Part shown: positions 27,416 to 37,331 of the stretch, one piece after another
Layout: every line of letters begins with the position of its first letter
Numbering within the stretch: position 1 is the stretch's first letter
Origin: Oligoflexia bacterium
Lineage (GTDB): Bacteria; Bdellovibrionota_G; JALEGL01
DNA: 64,000 nt
Assembly (NCBI GenBank): GCA_035326705.1
Contig: DAOLES010000004.1
Span: 123,308-187,307, forward strand
Reading direction: 5' to 3'
Made by a program: the position numbers and the translations under genes
The notes under the pieces: generated by a model
What the model was told of the DNA's origin: nothing
What the model saw: only the letters and a program-made list of their open reading frames with translations
Database searches by the model: none

Positions 27416-27895
27416 ATGTTTAGAAATCTTTTTAAAAAAAAAGGTTCAATGAATGAAGCCTTTTTTTGGAAATTAATGGAAAGCTTAGACTGGGATAAAA
27501 CAGGCGATGATTCAGCTGTGATTAAGCCAGTTGTAGATCAGCTTGCAAAATTGAGTGAAGATGACATTTTCAAATTTTCTGAAATTTTGAGTCAAAAGCT
27601 ATACGCTCTAGATACGCTTAAACATGCACAAAATATTGGAGAAGATGCGTATGTTAAAGGTAAGCATTTTTCTTCTGATTGGTTTTTGTATGTTCGCTGT
27701 TGCGTGGTTGCCAATGGTAAAGACTTTTACCAAGATTGTTTGTCTACACCGGAAGAAATGCCAAAAGACATAGAGTTTGAAGCATTGTTAAGTATTGATG
27801 ATTTAGCTTATAAAAAGAAAACCGGGCAAGAGTATACGTATATAACAGAATATAGCTATGAAACATTTTCTAATAAACAAGGCTGGGAAAGTTAA
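27416..27895 (+). CDS. DUF4240 domain protein
   Basis: A cytoplasmic protein of 159 residues. The DUF4240 pattern is seen from the MNEAFFWKLMESLDW segment, with EDDIFKFSEILSQKLYALD, FSSDWFLYVRCCVVANGK and a C-terminal segment YITEYSYETFSNKQGW. The family function is unknown. It starts eight bases after clpP and precedes clpX by 97 bases, an unusual insertion into the clpP-clpX pair. Confidence 0.72.
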   Translation: MFRNLFKKKGSMNEAFFWKLMESLDWDKTGDDSAVIKPVVDQLAKLSEDDIFKFSEILSQKLYALDTLKHAQNIGEDAYVKGKHFSSDWFLYVRCCVVANGKDFYQDCLSTPEEMPKDIEFEALLSIDDLAYKKKTGQEYTYITEYSYETFSNKQGWES

Positions 27896-27992
27896 TAACA
27901 TAAATAAGTTTAAAAATACCCTTGTGTCAATGAGTCAGAAGGTTATAATACAAAGATAAGATCTATCTTAAGGGTAAGAATAAAGGAATGGC

Positions 27993-29276
27993 ATGGAAAA
28001 AAATGATGGTCATAATTTAAGTTGTTCTTTTTGCGGTAAAAGTCAAAAAGAAGTGAAGAAATTGATTGCTGGACCCACAGTTTATATCTGTGATGAATGC
28101 ATTGAGCTATGCAATGATATCATTTTAGAAGAAAATGAGCGTGATCAAGAACAAGTCTTGGCAGAAGCCAAAGTTCCAAAGCCAAAAGAAATTAAAGCCA
28201 TTTTAGATGAGTATGTTATTGGTCAAGATGACGCCAAAAAAATGTTATCTGTGGCTGTGTACAATCACTACAAGCGCATTGAATCCAAAACCATGGGCAA
28301 AAGCGATGTTGAGTTACAAAAATCCAATATTTTATTGGTAGGGCCCACAGGTACCGGTAAAACATTATTGGCGCAAACTTTGGCCAGAATTCTTAATGTA
28401 CCATTTACCATTGTGGATGCCACCACATTAACTGAAGCCGGTTATGTGGGAGAAGATGTAGAAAATATTATTCTCAATCTTTTGCAAAATGCAGATTATG
28501 ATGTGGAACGTGCGCAACGCGGGATTGCTTATATTGATGAGATTGATAAAATTTCACGCAAATCAGACAACCCTTCTATTACTAGAGATGTATCCGGTGA
28601 AGGCGTACAACAAGCCTTGCTAAAAATTATTGAAGGCACCATGGCCAATGTTCCACCCAAAGGGGGACGCAAACATCCACAGCAAGAGTTTTTGCAAGTA
28701 GATACTTCCAATATTTTATTTATTTGTGGCGGTGCGTTTGTTGGCTTAGAAAAGATTGTTGAGTCACGTTTGCATGAGCGCAGTATTGGTTTTGGTGCAA
28801 GAATAGATTCTAAAACCAAACACAAAACTGGTGATTTACTGGCTCAAGCTGAGCCAGAAGATTTGTTGAAGTTTGGTTTGATTCCTGAATTCATTGGCCG
28901 TTTACCCGTGCTGGCTACCCTTAATGAATTGGATGAAGATGCCTTATTGCAAATTTTAACTGAGCCTAAAAATGCCTTGATCAAACAGTATCAAAAACTA
29001 TTTGATTTTGAAAAAGTGAAATTAGATTTTAGCAAAGAAGCCATTTTTGCGATTGCCAGAGAAACCATCAAACGTAAAACCGGTGCTCGGGGATTGCGCT
29101 CCATCATGGAAAACATCATGTTAGATATCATGTATGATATTCCTTCTAGTGATAACATCAAAGAATGTCACATCACTGAAGATGTGGTTCTAAAAAAAGA
29201 AACGCCAATTTTGGTTTATAAAACTGAAGAAGACGAACAAGTGCAAGACAAAGAGCCTAAAGCAGAGAGCGCTTAA
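27993..29276 (+). CDS. clpX: ATP-dependent Clp protease ATP-binding subunit ClpX
   Basis: AAA+ unfoldase that recognises tagged substrates and threads them into ClpP. The N-terminal zinc domain has Cys11, Cys14, Cys33 and Cys36. Walker A is GPTGTGKT near residue 118, Walker B is the AYIDEIDKI segment, and the pore and sensor regions are intact (YVGEDVENI, RKTGARGLRSIMENI). Length 427 residues. A weak stem-loop (GAGAGCGCT / AGCACTCTC) spans the stop codon. The neighbouring DUF2059 gene converges from the other strand. Confidence 0.97.
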   Translation: MEKNDGHNLSCSFCGKSQKEVKKLIAGPTVYICDECIELCNDIILEENERDQEQVLAEAKVPKPKEIKAILDEYVIGQDDAKKMLSVAVYNHYKRIESKTMGKSDVELQKSNILLVGPTGTGKTLLAQTLARILNVPFTIVDATTLTEAGYVGEDVENIILNLLQNADYDVERAQRGIAYIDEIDKISRKSDNPSITRDVSGEGVQQALLKIIEGTMANVPPKGGRKHPQQEFLQVDTSNILFICGGAFVGLEKIVESRLHERSIGFGARIDSKTKHKTGDLLAQAEPEDLLKFGLIPEFIGRLPVLATLNELDEDALLQILTEPKNALIKQYQKLFDFEKVKLDFSKEAIFAIARETIKRKTGARGLRSIMENIMLDIMYDIPSSDNIKECHITEDVVLKKETPILVYKTEEDEQVQDKEPKAESA

Positions 29277-29306
29277 ATGACTGAGCACTCTCCTGTAACA
29301 TAAAGT

Positions 29307-29762
29307 TTAGTTACACTTTGCTATTTCTTTTTGTAACAGCGTGTTCATTTCTTGACCCCATTGCTGGCTGGCAATCATGGAATCTTGGATGATGAGGGGT
29401 TGCTTTTCTAACAATTTTTTACCCAATGTGGTTTTATAAAACGCAATCAAGCCATTGATATCTTGTTCCGTGAAATGTTTGTCATAAACAGGTGTCAGTA
29501 ATTCAGCAAATTTCTTATCCGTCATTTGTAGTTCAACAGCTAAAGTTGCATTTTTAAAACAGGCTTGTTTATCGTCAGGAATTTGCGCTTCAAGCATAGC
29601 AAACATTTGCTGGGTAAATTGCTTGCCCATGCTAGCAGCATTAGAAACTTTTAAAAGTTCATGAATACTATTGGCTTTACTTTTACTGATGGCGTTGTTG
29701 GCCAAAGCAAGTGTACTAAAAAGAAAAATCAAACTTAATATTGATTTTTTATAATGATTCAC
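29307..29762 (-). CDS. Secreted DUF2059 domain protein
   Basis: A 151-residue exported protein (signal about 1-21, cleavage near ALANNA). DUF2059 is visible in the C-terminal half: TDKKFAELLTPVYDKHFTEQ, then DINGLIAFYKTTLGKKLLEK and PLIIQDSMIASQQWGQEM. The domain is common in proteobacterial periplasmic proteins, with unknown role. Monocistronic, convergent with clpX. Confidence 0.85.
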   Translation of the reverse strand: MNHYKKSILSLIFLFSTLALANNAISKSKANSIHELLKVSNAASMGKQFTQQMFAMLEAQIPDDKQACFKNATLAVELQMTDKKFAELLTPVYDKHFTEQDINGLIAFYKTTLGKKLLEKQPLIIQDSMIASQQWGQEMNTLLQKEIAKCN

Positions 29763-29936
29763 AAAGGCTTCCTACTCTAGTCAAATTAAAATGACAAGCC
29801 AATTGAATCAATAAGAAGTTAGCATATAGGGTATAGCAATCTCTTCAGATTTCTATTTGACAGTGTTTCCGGTTTCTTGCTAGAGATAATTATGCAAAGA
29901 GTCATTTTGTGGTGATTTGTTTTGAAAGGGGAAATT

Positions 29937-31052
29937 ATGAAGAAACTATCAATCTTGCTTATTTTATTGCCAGTGTTTGTAAGCCATGCCCAGGACAATT
30001 GTTCTGTAGAAAATTACATGAGTGATATTTATAGGGTAGTGGAAAAAAGAATCCATGACATGAAAACAATGTTGGTAGAGAACGGAGCTTATCCCTACCT
30101 AAAACAAGCATTTTATGATCAAGCGGATCATTTAAGCATGGGATGGACCCAAGAAAGAGAAGAAGATGATCGTGTTATTCATGTATTGAATCTAGCTTAT
30201 GATATTTCTTTTGAGCATGAAGAACAATATCATAGCATAGATCTTGGCCTGGTTAACATCAATGATGATTTAAACCTGGCTTACACAACACCCATTTATT
30301 TTATGATTGAATCCCAACCGCGGATAAATACAGAAAAACAGACCTGTCGTTTTAATTTATCTGTGGTGCAAAAAGTTTGGGATGATGAAGAAAAAACCGA
30401 TCAGTTGATAAAAATTCAAAACCCCAATATAAAATTATTTGCTAGCCAAGACGGGGATGATCCAATCAGTGAAGCCTTATTTAAAATGGGCTATGTCATT
30501 TTCCCAGAAGATGAAGAAATTTCTGAAAATCTCTTACCTTTATTAAAGCAATCACCTGAGGATACATCAATTGTGATTGAAGTAGACTATAAAGAGGATA
30601 TTTTTTCAGCAATGGACCTAAGCGACATCATTAAAAAGAATAGAAATAATAAAAATTATTGTCCTGACAATGCCATGGGTCAGCCATGCATGATGAACTT
30701 TACCCATGCCAAAGAATACTGTGAAAAAAAACATGCCGGGCTCCCCACAATTTTACAGTTGGCAGAATTTTACAATCCAAGTGGGGTTACAATTTTTAAT
30801 AATCCTTACCGTCAGTTTAAAATGGCAGTGATGGGTCAAGATAAACACTCCTTGCAAACCAAGGTTGAGTTTTACTATACCTTAGAAACCTACCCGCAAC
30901 AGTCTTGGTATGACGTTTCCTTGTGGTCATCTTTGGATGTTCCTTATACCAATGGTTACAGAGCCTATGTTTTTAATCTTGAAAATGGTGATATCAATGC
31001 CAAACACAAAGCCAAAAAACAGGCTGTGGTGTGCCGTTTGAAGCGACAATAA
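29937..31052 (+). CDS. Secreted protein with C-terminal lectin-like/DUF1566-type fold
   Basis: A 371-residue exported protein, with start at the ATG after SD AAAGGGG and a signal through about residue 19 (VSHAQ). The N-terminal 220 residues are acidic and not recognised. From about 235 it resembles the fold of sulfatase-modifying, C-type-lectin-like and DUF1566 domains: MNFTHAKEYCEKKHAGLP, TILQLAEFYNP, LWSSLDVPYTNGYRAYVF, and a final VVCRLKR. Such domains in secreted proteins often bind surfaces or sugars. That reading is inference. It lies between the Clp genes and lon but shows no link to proteolysis. Confidence 0.62.
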   Translation: MKKLSILLILLPVFVSHAQDNCSVENYMSDIYRVVEKRIHDMKTMLVENGAYPYLKQAFYDQADHLSMGWTQEREEDDRVIHVLNLAYDISFEHEEQYHSIDLGLVNINDDLNLAYTTPIYFMIESQPRINTEKQTCRFNLSVVQKVWDDEEKTDQLIKIQNPNIKLFASQDGDDPISEALFKMGYVIFPEDEEISENLLPLLKQSPEDTSIVIEVDYKEDIFSAMDLSDIIKKNRNNKNYCPDNAMGQPCMMNFTHAKEYCEKKHAGLPTILQLAEFYNPSGVTIFNNPYRQFKMAVMGQDKHSLQTKVEFYYTLETYPQQSWYDVSLWSSLDVPYTNGYRAYVFNLENGDINAKHKAKKQAVVCRLKRQ

Positions 31053-31142
31053 TCAATAAAAAAAGATGAAATTTGGCACTGCCTTTGCCTATTGCCAAGT
31101 TCTCCATAGTGTTTATAATAAAAAGTCAACGAAGGAGAACAG

Positions 31143-33587
31143 ATGTTATTTGATCAAGATGAAAAAGAAAAAACGGTAAAAAACAAGCGTAAACTACCGC
31201 TTTTACCGCTAAGAGATATTATTGTATTTCCGCATATGGTGGTGCCTTTGTATGTGGGCAGAAAAAAATCAGTGGCTGCCTTAGAACATGCCATGGCTTC
31301 AGATAAAGATTTATTGCTGTGTGCACAAAAAAGCTCTAAAAACAACGATCCAACGCCAGAAGATATTTACACCATGGGAACCTTGGGTAGCATCATGCAA
31401 ATGCAAAAACTCCCGGATGGAACCGTGCGGGTTTTGATTGAAGGTAAAACCAGAGCCAAAATTCATAGCTATGAACAGAATGAAAAATTCTACATGTGCA
31501 GCATTGATGAAGTCAAAGAAGACGAAGGCAGTTCAGTAGAAGTTGAGGCTTTAATGCGTACAGTACACGCTACCTTTGAAGTCTATATTAAGCTTAATAA
31601 AAAAATTCCACCTGAAATGCTGATGAGTGTGGCGGCCATTGATGATCCTTCGCGTTTGGCAGATACCATTGCTGCACACTTAACCTTAAAGCAAGAAGAT
31701 AAACAAGAAGTTTTAGAGATTATTGATGCAAAAGATCGTTTAGAAAAACTGTACACCTTGATGCAGTCTGAGATTGAGATTTTACAAGTAGAAAAAAAGA
31801 TCCAATCACGGGTGAAAAAACAAATGGAAAAAACCCAGAAGGACTATTATCTCAATGAACGCATGAACGCCATTCAAAAAGAGCTGGGTGAAAAAGATGA
31901 GTTCAAAGCTGAAATGGATGAACTTGAAAAACGCATCAAAAATAAAAAACTCAGCAAAGAAGCAGATGAGAAAGTTAAAAAAGAGTTTAAAAAGCTTAAA
32001 ATGATGTCACCTATGGCAGCAGAAGCTACCGTGGTGCGCAACTACATTGACTGGATTTTAGATTTACCTTGGTACAAGTATTCTGAAGATAAGTTGGATT
32101 TACAAGCGGCCCAACATATTTTAGATAAAGATCACTTTGGTTTGGATAAGGTTAAAAAAAGAATCTTGGAATATTTAGCTGTTCAAAAACTGGTTAAAAA
32201 AATCAAAGGTCCTATTTTATGTTTTGTGGGCCCTCCTGGGGTGGGTAAAACTTCTTTAGCACGGTCAATTGCAACCGCCATGGGCAGAAAATTTGTGAGA
32301 ATTTCTGTGGGTGGTCTGCGTGATGAAGCTGAAATTAGAGGGCATAGACGAACCTACATAGGTGCCATGCCGGGCAAGTTGATTCAATCGCTCAAAAAAG
32401 CCGGGACCAGCAACCCAGTATTTTTAATTGATGAGATTGATAAAATGTCTTCTGATTTTAGAGGTGACCCATCCAGTGCTATGTTGGAAGTCTTAGATCC
32501 AGAACAAAACGTCAGTTTCAATGACCACTATTTGGACTTGGATTATGATTTATCCAAAGTAACATTTTTGGCCACAGCCAACTCTTTGCATACCATTCCC
32601 AGACCTTTGTTGGACAGAATGGAAATCATATCATTGGCCGGTTACACTGAAGATGAAAAGCTCAATATTGCAAAGCAGTATTTGGTGGATAAACAAAAAG
32701 AAGCCAACGGATTAAGCGATAACAACATCAGTTTTAATGATGCGGCCATTCGGAAGGTGATTCGCCGTTATACCAAAGAAGCGGGGGTTCGAAACCTTGA
32801 AAGAGAATTGGCATCATTATGCAGAAAAATTGCCAGAGAAGTTGTTGAGAAAGGTAAACAACATCATAGAACCATAACATCAAGCAATGTAGCAAAATAT
32901 TTAGGCGTAGAAAAGTTCAAATACGGCAAAGCCCATGAAATTAAAACGGTGGGTAGAACCATTGGCTTAGCCTGGACTGAGCTGGGTGGAGATTTATTGG
33001 ATATTGAAGCCACCATTATGCCCGGCAATGGTAAATTAACCATGACCGGTAAATTGGGTGATGTCATGAAAGAGTCTGCGCATGCAGCTCTGTCTTATGT
33101 GCGTTCACGTGCCAAGGCTTTGGGTTTAAGAGATGACTTTTATTCTAAAATAGACATTCATATCCATGTGCCTGAAGGCGCCATTCCCAAAGATGGACCA
33201 TCTGCTGGGGTAACCATGGCCACGTCTTTAGCCTCTGCTTTGTTGCATGTGCCTGTTAGAAATGATGTAGCCATGACTGGTGAAATTACCATTGCGGGCA
33301 GGGTCTTGCCTATTGGTGGCTTAAAAGAAAAAATCTTGGCAGCGCACCGTGGTGGAATTAAAACGATAATTATTCCTAAAGAGAATGAAAAAGACCTTAA
33401 AGACATTCCAAAAAATGTTTTAAAAGAGTTAACTGTTCATGCAATGCAACATGCAGATGAGGTGCTTAAAGAAGCCCTGGCTTTGGAAGATTCTAGTAGA
33501 GCAGACTTTTTAAGTAACATTGAAGGCTTTTTACCGCCCATTTTTGAAAAAGACGCACAAGAAGCCGAAAACAAGCCCGTCCATTAA
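31143..33587 (+). CDS. lon: ATP-dependent protease Lon
   Basis: Homo-oligomeric AAA+ serine protease that degrades damaged and regulatory proteins. The N-domain begins LPLLPLRDIIVFPHMVVPL. Walker A is GPPGVGKT near residue 363 and the sensor arginine regions are intact. The catalytic dyad is Ser687 (KDGPSAGVTMA) and Lys730 (GGLKEKILAAHRGG), 43 residues apart as in E. coli Lon. Length 814 residues. SD GAAGGAG precedes it. A small stem-loop overlaps the stop codon. Confidence 0.97.
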   Translation: MLFDQDEKEKTVKNKRKLPLLPLRDIIVFPHMVVPLYVGRKKSVAALEHAMASDKDLLLCAQKSSKNNDPTPEDIYTMGTLGSIMQMQKLPDGTVRVLIEGKTRAKIHSYEQNEKFYMCSIDEVKEDEGSSVEVEALMRTVHATFEVYIKLNKKIPPEMLMSVAAIDDPSRLADTIAAHLTLKQEDKQEVLEIIDAKDRLEKLYTLMQSEIEILQVEKKIQSRVKKQMEKTQKDYYLNERMNAIQKELGEKDEFKAEMDELEKRIKNKKLSKEADEKVKKEFKKLKMMSPMAAEATVVRNYIDWILDLPWYKYSEDKLDLQAAQHILDKDHFGLDKVKKRILEYLAVQKLVKKIKGPILCFVGPPGVGKTSLARSIATAMGRKFVRISVGGLRDEAEIRGHRRTYIGAMPGKLIQSLKKAGTSNPVFLIDEIDKMSSDFRGDPSSAMLEVLDPEQNVSFNDHYLDLDYDLSKVTFLATANSLHTIPRPLLDRMEIISLAGYTEDEKLNIAKQYLVDKQKEANGLSDNNISFNDAAIRKVIRRYTKEAGVRNLERELASLCRKIAREVVEKGKQHHRTITSSNVAKYLGVEKFKYGKAHEIKTVGRTIGLAWTELGGDLLDIEATIMPGNGKLTMTGKLGDVMKESAHAALSYVRSRAKALGLRDDFYSKIDIHIHVPEGAIPKDGPSAGVTMATSLASALLHVPVRNDVAMTGEITIAGRVLPIGGLKEKILAAHRGGIKTIIIPKENEKDLKDIPKNVLKELTVHAMQHADEVLKEALALEDSSRADFLSNIEGFLPPIFEKDAQEAENKPVH

Positions 33588-33601
33588 GTAGCAATGGACG
33601 G
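33578..33601 (+). terminator. Stem-loop over the lon stop codon
   Basis: CGTCCATT and AATGGACG pair (8 bp, seven-base loop) across the TAA of lon. There is no T-run, so this may be an RNA-stability hairpin more than an intrinsic terminator. Confidence 0.4.
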
Positions 33602-33650
33602 CAAATCTAGTCTTGACCGATGATGCAGAGTGTTGTAGTCTGGGCCGATC

Positions 33651-34595
33651 ATGAGACGGTATTTTCATAATGTATGCTTGCTTATTTTGTGTTTATCAAC
33701 AGTATTGTTTGCACAATCTAATGGTAATGAAGATGAAACAAAATTAGAATCATACCGACATCGAACGCCATCACAAGAATGGCAAGAGTTATTATCTTTT
33801 AGACGTCCATACTTACAGCAGTTGGTGGAGTTTCTAAATGACCATAATGATCAACCAGAAATTAGAAAAACACTTAATAAAGATCAACTCTTTGAAACCG
33901 CCTGGCACTATATTGCTACTGTATATGAAAAGCCAACCAGGGGTGGGTTTACAGCATCTTTGGCCCAGAAGTTTCCGCCAGTAACGTATCTTGGTTTTTT
34001 TAGAGAAGCAGAAAGTCCAACAACCTTTAGAATGCAGTTACGTGGGATCAATGGTTCATCTGATTATCTGGAAATTAGAAGAGCCACTGTTCAAGACGCT
34101 AAATGGGAAATGTTTGAACAACAAAGAAGCTGGTGGGAAAATGCAAATAGTATTGGTAATACCGAGTTTTTTGATAACAATTTGTTTACCTATTCAACAA
34201 TTTACGGCATGCCAAGGTTGGTTATTCCAAGAAGAGAACAAAAAGACTATTATGACATTAAAATAGGCTCAGGCAAGAGAATAAGAATGACTACTCATCA
34301 GAAATTTGAGTTTGCCAGCAATCAAGAAGATGAATGTGCAGAAAATCCTGATGAAATTACACATAGTATAGAGCCTGAATTGGGAGATTGTTTTATGGTG
34401 GAGCCAGAAGAGGATAACACATACATTTTATGCAATTCAGAGAAAAATTTGTATATGTACAATCGCTGTAACCCCAGTGCTTTGGCGCGTTATAATGAGG
34501 GTTGCCAGCATGTTGAGTTTGAATACCAGGTCTATTTAAAAGCGTCAGATAGTAAGATAAACACCCAAAAAGAATTTATTGCAGCAAGTAGATAA
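33651..34595 (+). CDS. Hypothetical secreted protein
   Basis: A 314-residue protein with an N-terminal signal (cleavage near LFAQS, residue 23). The mature part is rich in Arg, Tyr, Asn and acidic residues. Candidate structural Cys are in ECAENP, DCFMVE, ILCNSE, RCNPS and GCQHVE near the C-terminus. EYQVYLKAS near the end reads as a terminal strand. I recognise no family or motif. It is followed by tRNA-Val after about 155 bases. Confidence 0.62.
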   Translation: MRRYFHNVCLLILCLSTVLFAQSNGNEDETKLESYRHRTPSQEWQELLSFRRPYLQQLVEFLNDHNDQPEIRKTLNKDQLFETAWHYIATVYEKPTRGGFTASLAQKFPPVTYLGFFREAESPTTFRMQLRGINGSSDYLEIRRATVQDAKWEMFEQQRSWWENANSIGNTEFFDNNLFTYSTIYGMPRLVIPRREQKDYYDIKIGSGKRIRMTTHQKFEFASNQEDECAENPDEITHSIEPELGDCFMVEPEEDNTYILCNSEKNLYMYNRCNPSALARYNEGCQHVEFEYQVYLKASDSKINTQKEFIAASR

Positions 34596-34749
34596 AAAAC
34601 TATACCCAAAAAAGTTTTAAAATTCTAAATGGTTGTTAATACGACTTATTGAAGCATACTAAAAAGACTTTTTTTCCAAACCAAGAATGAAGAAAAATGT
34701 AGACCTTTTGTGCATGATTTGCTAGCTATAGCATTCCATTGATTCAAAT

Positions 34750-34825
34750 GGGCGGTTAGCTCAGCTGGGAGAGCATCTGCTTTACACGCAGAGGGTCGGG
34801 GGTTCGAGCCCCTCACCGCCCACCA
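34750..34825 (+). tRNA. tRNA-Val (anticodon TAC)
   Basis: A full cloverleaf of 76 bases including encoded CCA. The acceptor stem is GGGCGGT / ACCGCCC, the D arm starts AGCTCAGCTGGGAGAGC, the anticodon stem-loop is TCTGC TTTACAC GCAGA with TAC, and the T arm is GGGGGTTCGAGCCCCTC. Confidence 0.98.
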
Positions 34826-34840
34826 TATCTATTTTTTTTA

Positions 34841-34905
34841 AAGGGGAAACGCTTCCCCCTCGAAAACAAAAAACGTGGTTTTTGTTTTCTCACCCCCTGC
34901 GGTCA
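34841..34905 (-). repeat. Mosaic hairpin repeat, inverted copy after tRNA-Val
   Basis: Read on the minus strand it gives GGTGAGAAAACAAAAACC, ACGTTTTTTGTTTTC and then a stem GGGGAA / TTCCCC. The core ACAAAAACCACGTTTTTTG is identical to the copy at 40.2 kb. It begins 15 bases after the tRNA-Val CCA end. Confidence 0.75.
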
Positions 34906-34989
34906 ACTTCGGCACAAGGCCTCGTTTCCACTGTTTATGTATCTCATCTTATGGTTAACTTTTTATGTACAGGCATTGAAGGTTTGTAT

Positions 34990-35085
34990 TTGATACTGGG
35001 AGATTCGCCGAAGAGGCGAATCGAGACAGTACGAAAGCCCCTCAAAAATCAAAACCGCGTTTTGATTTTTTCACTCCCGTGGTAT
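34990..35085 (-). repeat. Mosaic hairpin repeat, second inverted copy
   Basis: On the minus strand: GGGAGTGA, a 12-bp hairpin AAAAATCAAAAC / GTTTTGATTTTT with loop GCG, then GAGGGGC and a separate perfect 8-bp stem GATTCGCC / GGCGAATC. The hairpin arms differ from other copies by paired changes. Confidence 0.65.
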
Positions 35086-35257
35086 ACATCATTATAAAAC
35101 CTTGTCTCCGTTACACTCTAACACATTAGCAATGAGTGATTTTTTTTATGTATGAGTTTTGGAGGTTTGAACATGATCATTTTGACATATTATGATTGAA
35201 TAAAAAAATATTTATGATACATTGAGTCAATTTTAGATTGCTAGCTATGGGAAAGTC

Positions 35258-37249
35258 ATGAGGATATTAATAGGGTGTATTTTACTGTTCAGTTCATTTT
35301 TAAGCGGTGTTCAGGCATGCGAAAATATTAATCTCTTAAGTCGTAAGAAAAATCAACAGTTAATAGACTATCTTGCAACAGAAGATTCAGGGTCATGTTT
35401 AGACTTATTGTTAGAAAGCAAAAAATTAAATTACCAGTTTAAGCACTTGCTAAATGAAACATATGCGGTTGTCTGGGAAAATATTTTTACTATTTTAGAG
35501 AGCTTAATTGTTGACTCCAATCAACTTGAAAAACAACAAGGTATAATTTTAAATAATGTTAAATACATTCAGCTCTTCAAAAGAAAAAGATCTTTGATGT
35601 TAAATCCTAATAAGAAGGATTTGTATTATTTATTAAGGCAAAGACAATATATAGATCAACTTTTTGCGTTTGATAATAACCGTGTAAATGATTCAAATAT
35701 AAGCTCAGAAATTTATAAAACTTTATTTTATATTGGTTTTGAAAATGAATCGGAAATAATTTTCTTTAACCATGACTATCGTTTAGATTTAATTTATTTT
35801 TTAAGTCAGGGTATTGTTTTTTATGAAAAATTTTCTGAATATTTTATTGATAAAGTTTTTTACATTCTTGAAACAATTCCTTTTAAATATCAAACAGAAC
35901 AAAGAGCAGAGAACTGGAACCTTTTTTATAGCATTCTAGCTCAAAAGCAACATGTTCTTTATAGAATTCAATCTGATCATGAAAAACAAATAAAACAAGA
36001 AAAAGTTACCATGATGTTATTAAAAGTATTAAGAGAACTTGATATTTATAGTATTTTTAGTGAAGTACAAAGAGACTCTATCAGCAATGCAGCCAAAACC
36101 TTGGCTTTAAAAATAAACAGTTTAAGTTATTTTTCCCAAGAAGTTTATGTGGAATATTTTTTAGAGTTGATAAGCTTATATTATGCAGTAACAGGAAAAG
36201 ATTTTGAAAAACTGATTGTTTTTGAAGACAGCATAAAAAGCATGTGTGATCAAAATATCAATATATGTAGGGAAAAATTTGAGAAAGAAGGAGTAGTTTC
36301 ACGACTGATTGCCAACTATTTTTTAAAACAGCAAGCTCAAGAAGATATTTTCCAAGAACATATTCTTGAAGATTTAAATGGAAAAGTATACAGCGCAACA
36401 TGTTCTCTTGAGTATATAGAAAAATTAAAAAACCATTTGTTAACAACTAAACAACATTTTAATGAGTTATTTTTTGAAGATTTTGAACAAGAACCTGAGC
36501 CAATCAGTGAAAACTTACAAGACTTTATTCTTTTTTTATTTAAGAGTCATGAAGCCTATTGTAGTTATGTAAGTCGCTTAGAAAGTAATTATGACTATGC
36601 GCAAGCTGAAGAAACTGCAGGTTTGTGTTCAAAAGAGCACCCTGAACACATTACACTTTATGCATGTATATCAAAATATCAAACAGAGTATACAGTTGCT
36701 AAACATGAATATGTTCATTACTTACAAAAACTTTATTTTTATAGTACCAGGTGGGTCAATGTTGACTTGAGGCGGGAAGATACTGGTGCTGATCGATTGA
36801 ACTGGCTTTCAGAAGGCTCGGCAGATTATTTGGCTTATGATGATAATCAAGAAAGAGTTGACGCATTCTGTAGTGAAATAGATCAGAACGATCTTGATAC
36901 TTGGACAATTACCAATTTAATTAATAAAGAAGAAGCATCCAGGCAGTATTATTCTATAAGTGCGCTTTTTATCATGTTTTTAAATGATTATGATGATGGG
37001 GTATATCAAGAGACTATTTTTAAAAAAATTAGAAATAGTCTGAGATTTGGTGATGCTGAAGATGATGAATATAATATTGAGTACAGTAAAATTTATAACA
37101 GCAAAAATTCACGAACACGTGTCCAAGCCATGTTAAACCAAAGAGATAATAGTTATATACATCAAGTAAAACCGTTATTAGAGAAATCAGAGCTGCAAAC
37201 TCAGTTTTCTGAATTTATTAAAGAAGATGTGTGCAAGGATAAATTTTAA
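35258..37249 (+). CDS. Secreted zinc metallopeptidase, collagenase (M9)-like
   Basis: A 663-residue protein with a signal peptide (about 1-20, ending GVQAC). The first 460 residues are helical with no recognised domain, perhaps equivalent to the helical activator domain of bacterial collagenases. The active-site helix is KHEYVHYLQ with His483, Glu484 and His487. The third zinc ligand is Glu519 in the WLSEGSADY segment. HEYxHxL plus WxxEGxAEY-like spacing is the pattern of peptidase family M9. The typical C-terminal PKD or prepeptidase domains are missing. It would act outside the cytoplasm on protein or peptide substrates; collagen specificity cannot be inferred. Confidence 0.75.
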   Translation: MRILIGCILLFSSFLSGVQACENINLLSRKKNQQLIDYLATEDSGSCLDLLLESKKLNYQFKHLLNETYAVVWENIFTILESLIVDSNQLEKQQGIILNNVKYIQLFKRKRSLMLNPNKKDLYYLLRQRQYIDQLFAFDNNRVNDSNISSEIYKTLFYIGFENESEIIFFNHDYRLDLIYFLSQGIVFYEKFSEYFIDKVFYILETIPFKYQTEQRAENWNLFYSILAQKQHVLYRIQSDHEKQIKQEKVTMMLLKVLRELDIYSIFSEVQRDSISNAAKTLALKINSLSYFSQEVYVEYFLELISLYYAVTGKDFEKLIVFEDSIKSMCDQNINICREKFEKEGVVSRLIANYFLKQQAQEDIFQEHILEDLNGKVYSATCSLEYIEKLKNHLLTTKQHFNELFFEDFEQEPEPISENLQDFILFLFKSHEAYCSYVSRLESNYDYAQAEETAGLCSKEHPEHITLYACISKYQTEYTVAKHEYVHYLQKLYFYSTRWVNVDLRREDTGADRLNWLSEGSADYLAYDDNQERVDAFCSEIDQNDLDTWTITNLINKEEASRQYYSISALFIMFLNDYDDGVYQETIFKKIRNSLRFGDAEDDEYNIEYSKIYNSKNSRTRVQAMLNQRDNSYIHQVKPLLEKSELQTQFSEFIKEDVCKDKF

Positions 37250-37331
37250 TAGATAAGTCAGTTAATGATATACACGGCATAAAAGCAATTGCTTCAAAAT
37301 TTATAGCAGTCATGTGTTATAGTCATGAACG

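Larger units (their letters stand above)
34826..35257. other. Repeat-bearing region after tRNA-Val
   Basis: This 432-base region contains two inverted-orientation mosaic repeats (34841-34905 and 34990-35085). The remainder is AT-rich. TTGACA at 35182-35187 could be a -35 for the next gene but has no good -10 at standard spacing. A 71-codon ORF across the repeats is not credible. Confidence 0.6.

Noticed and set aside
34882..35097. 71-codon ORF after tRNA-Val
   Set aside because: It is composed of inverted hairpin repeats and has no SD or protein-like composition.
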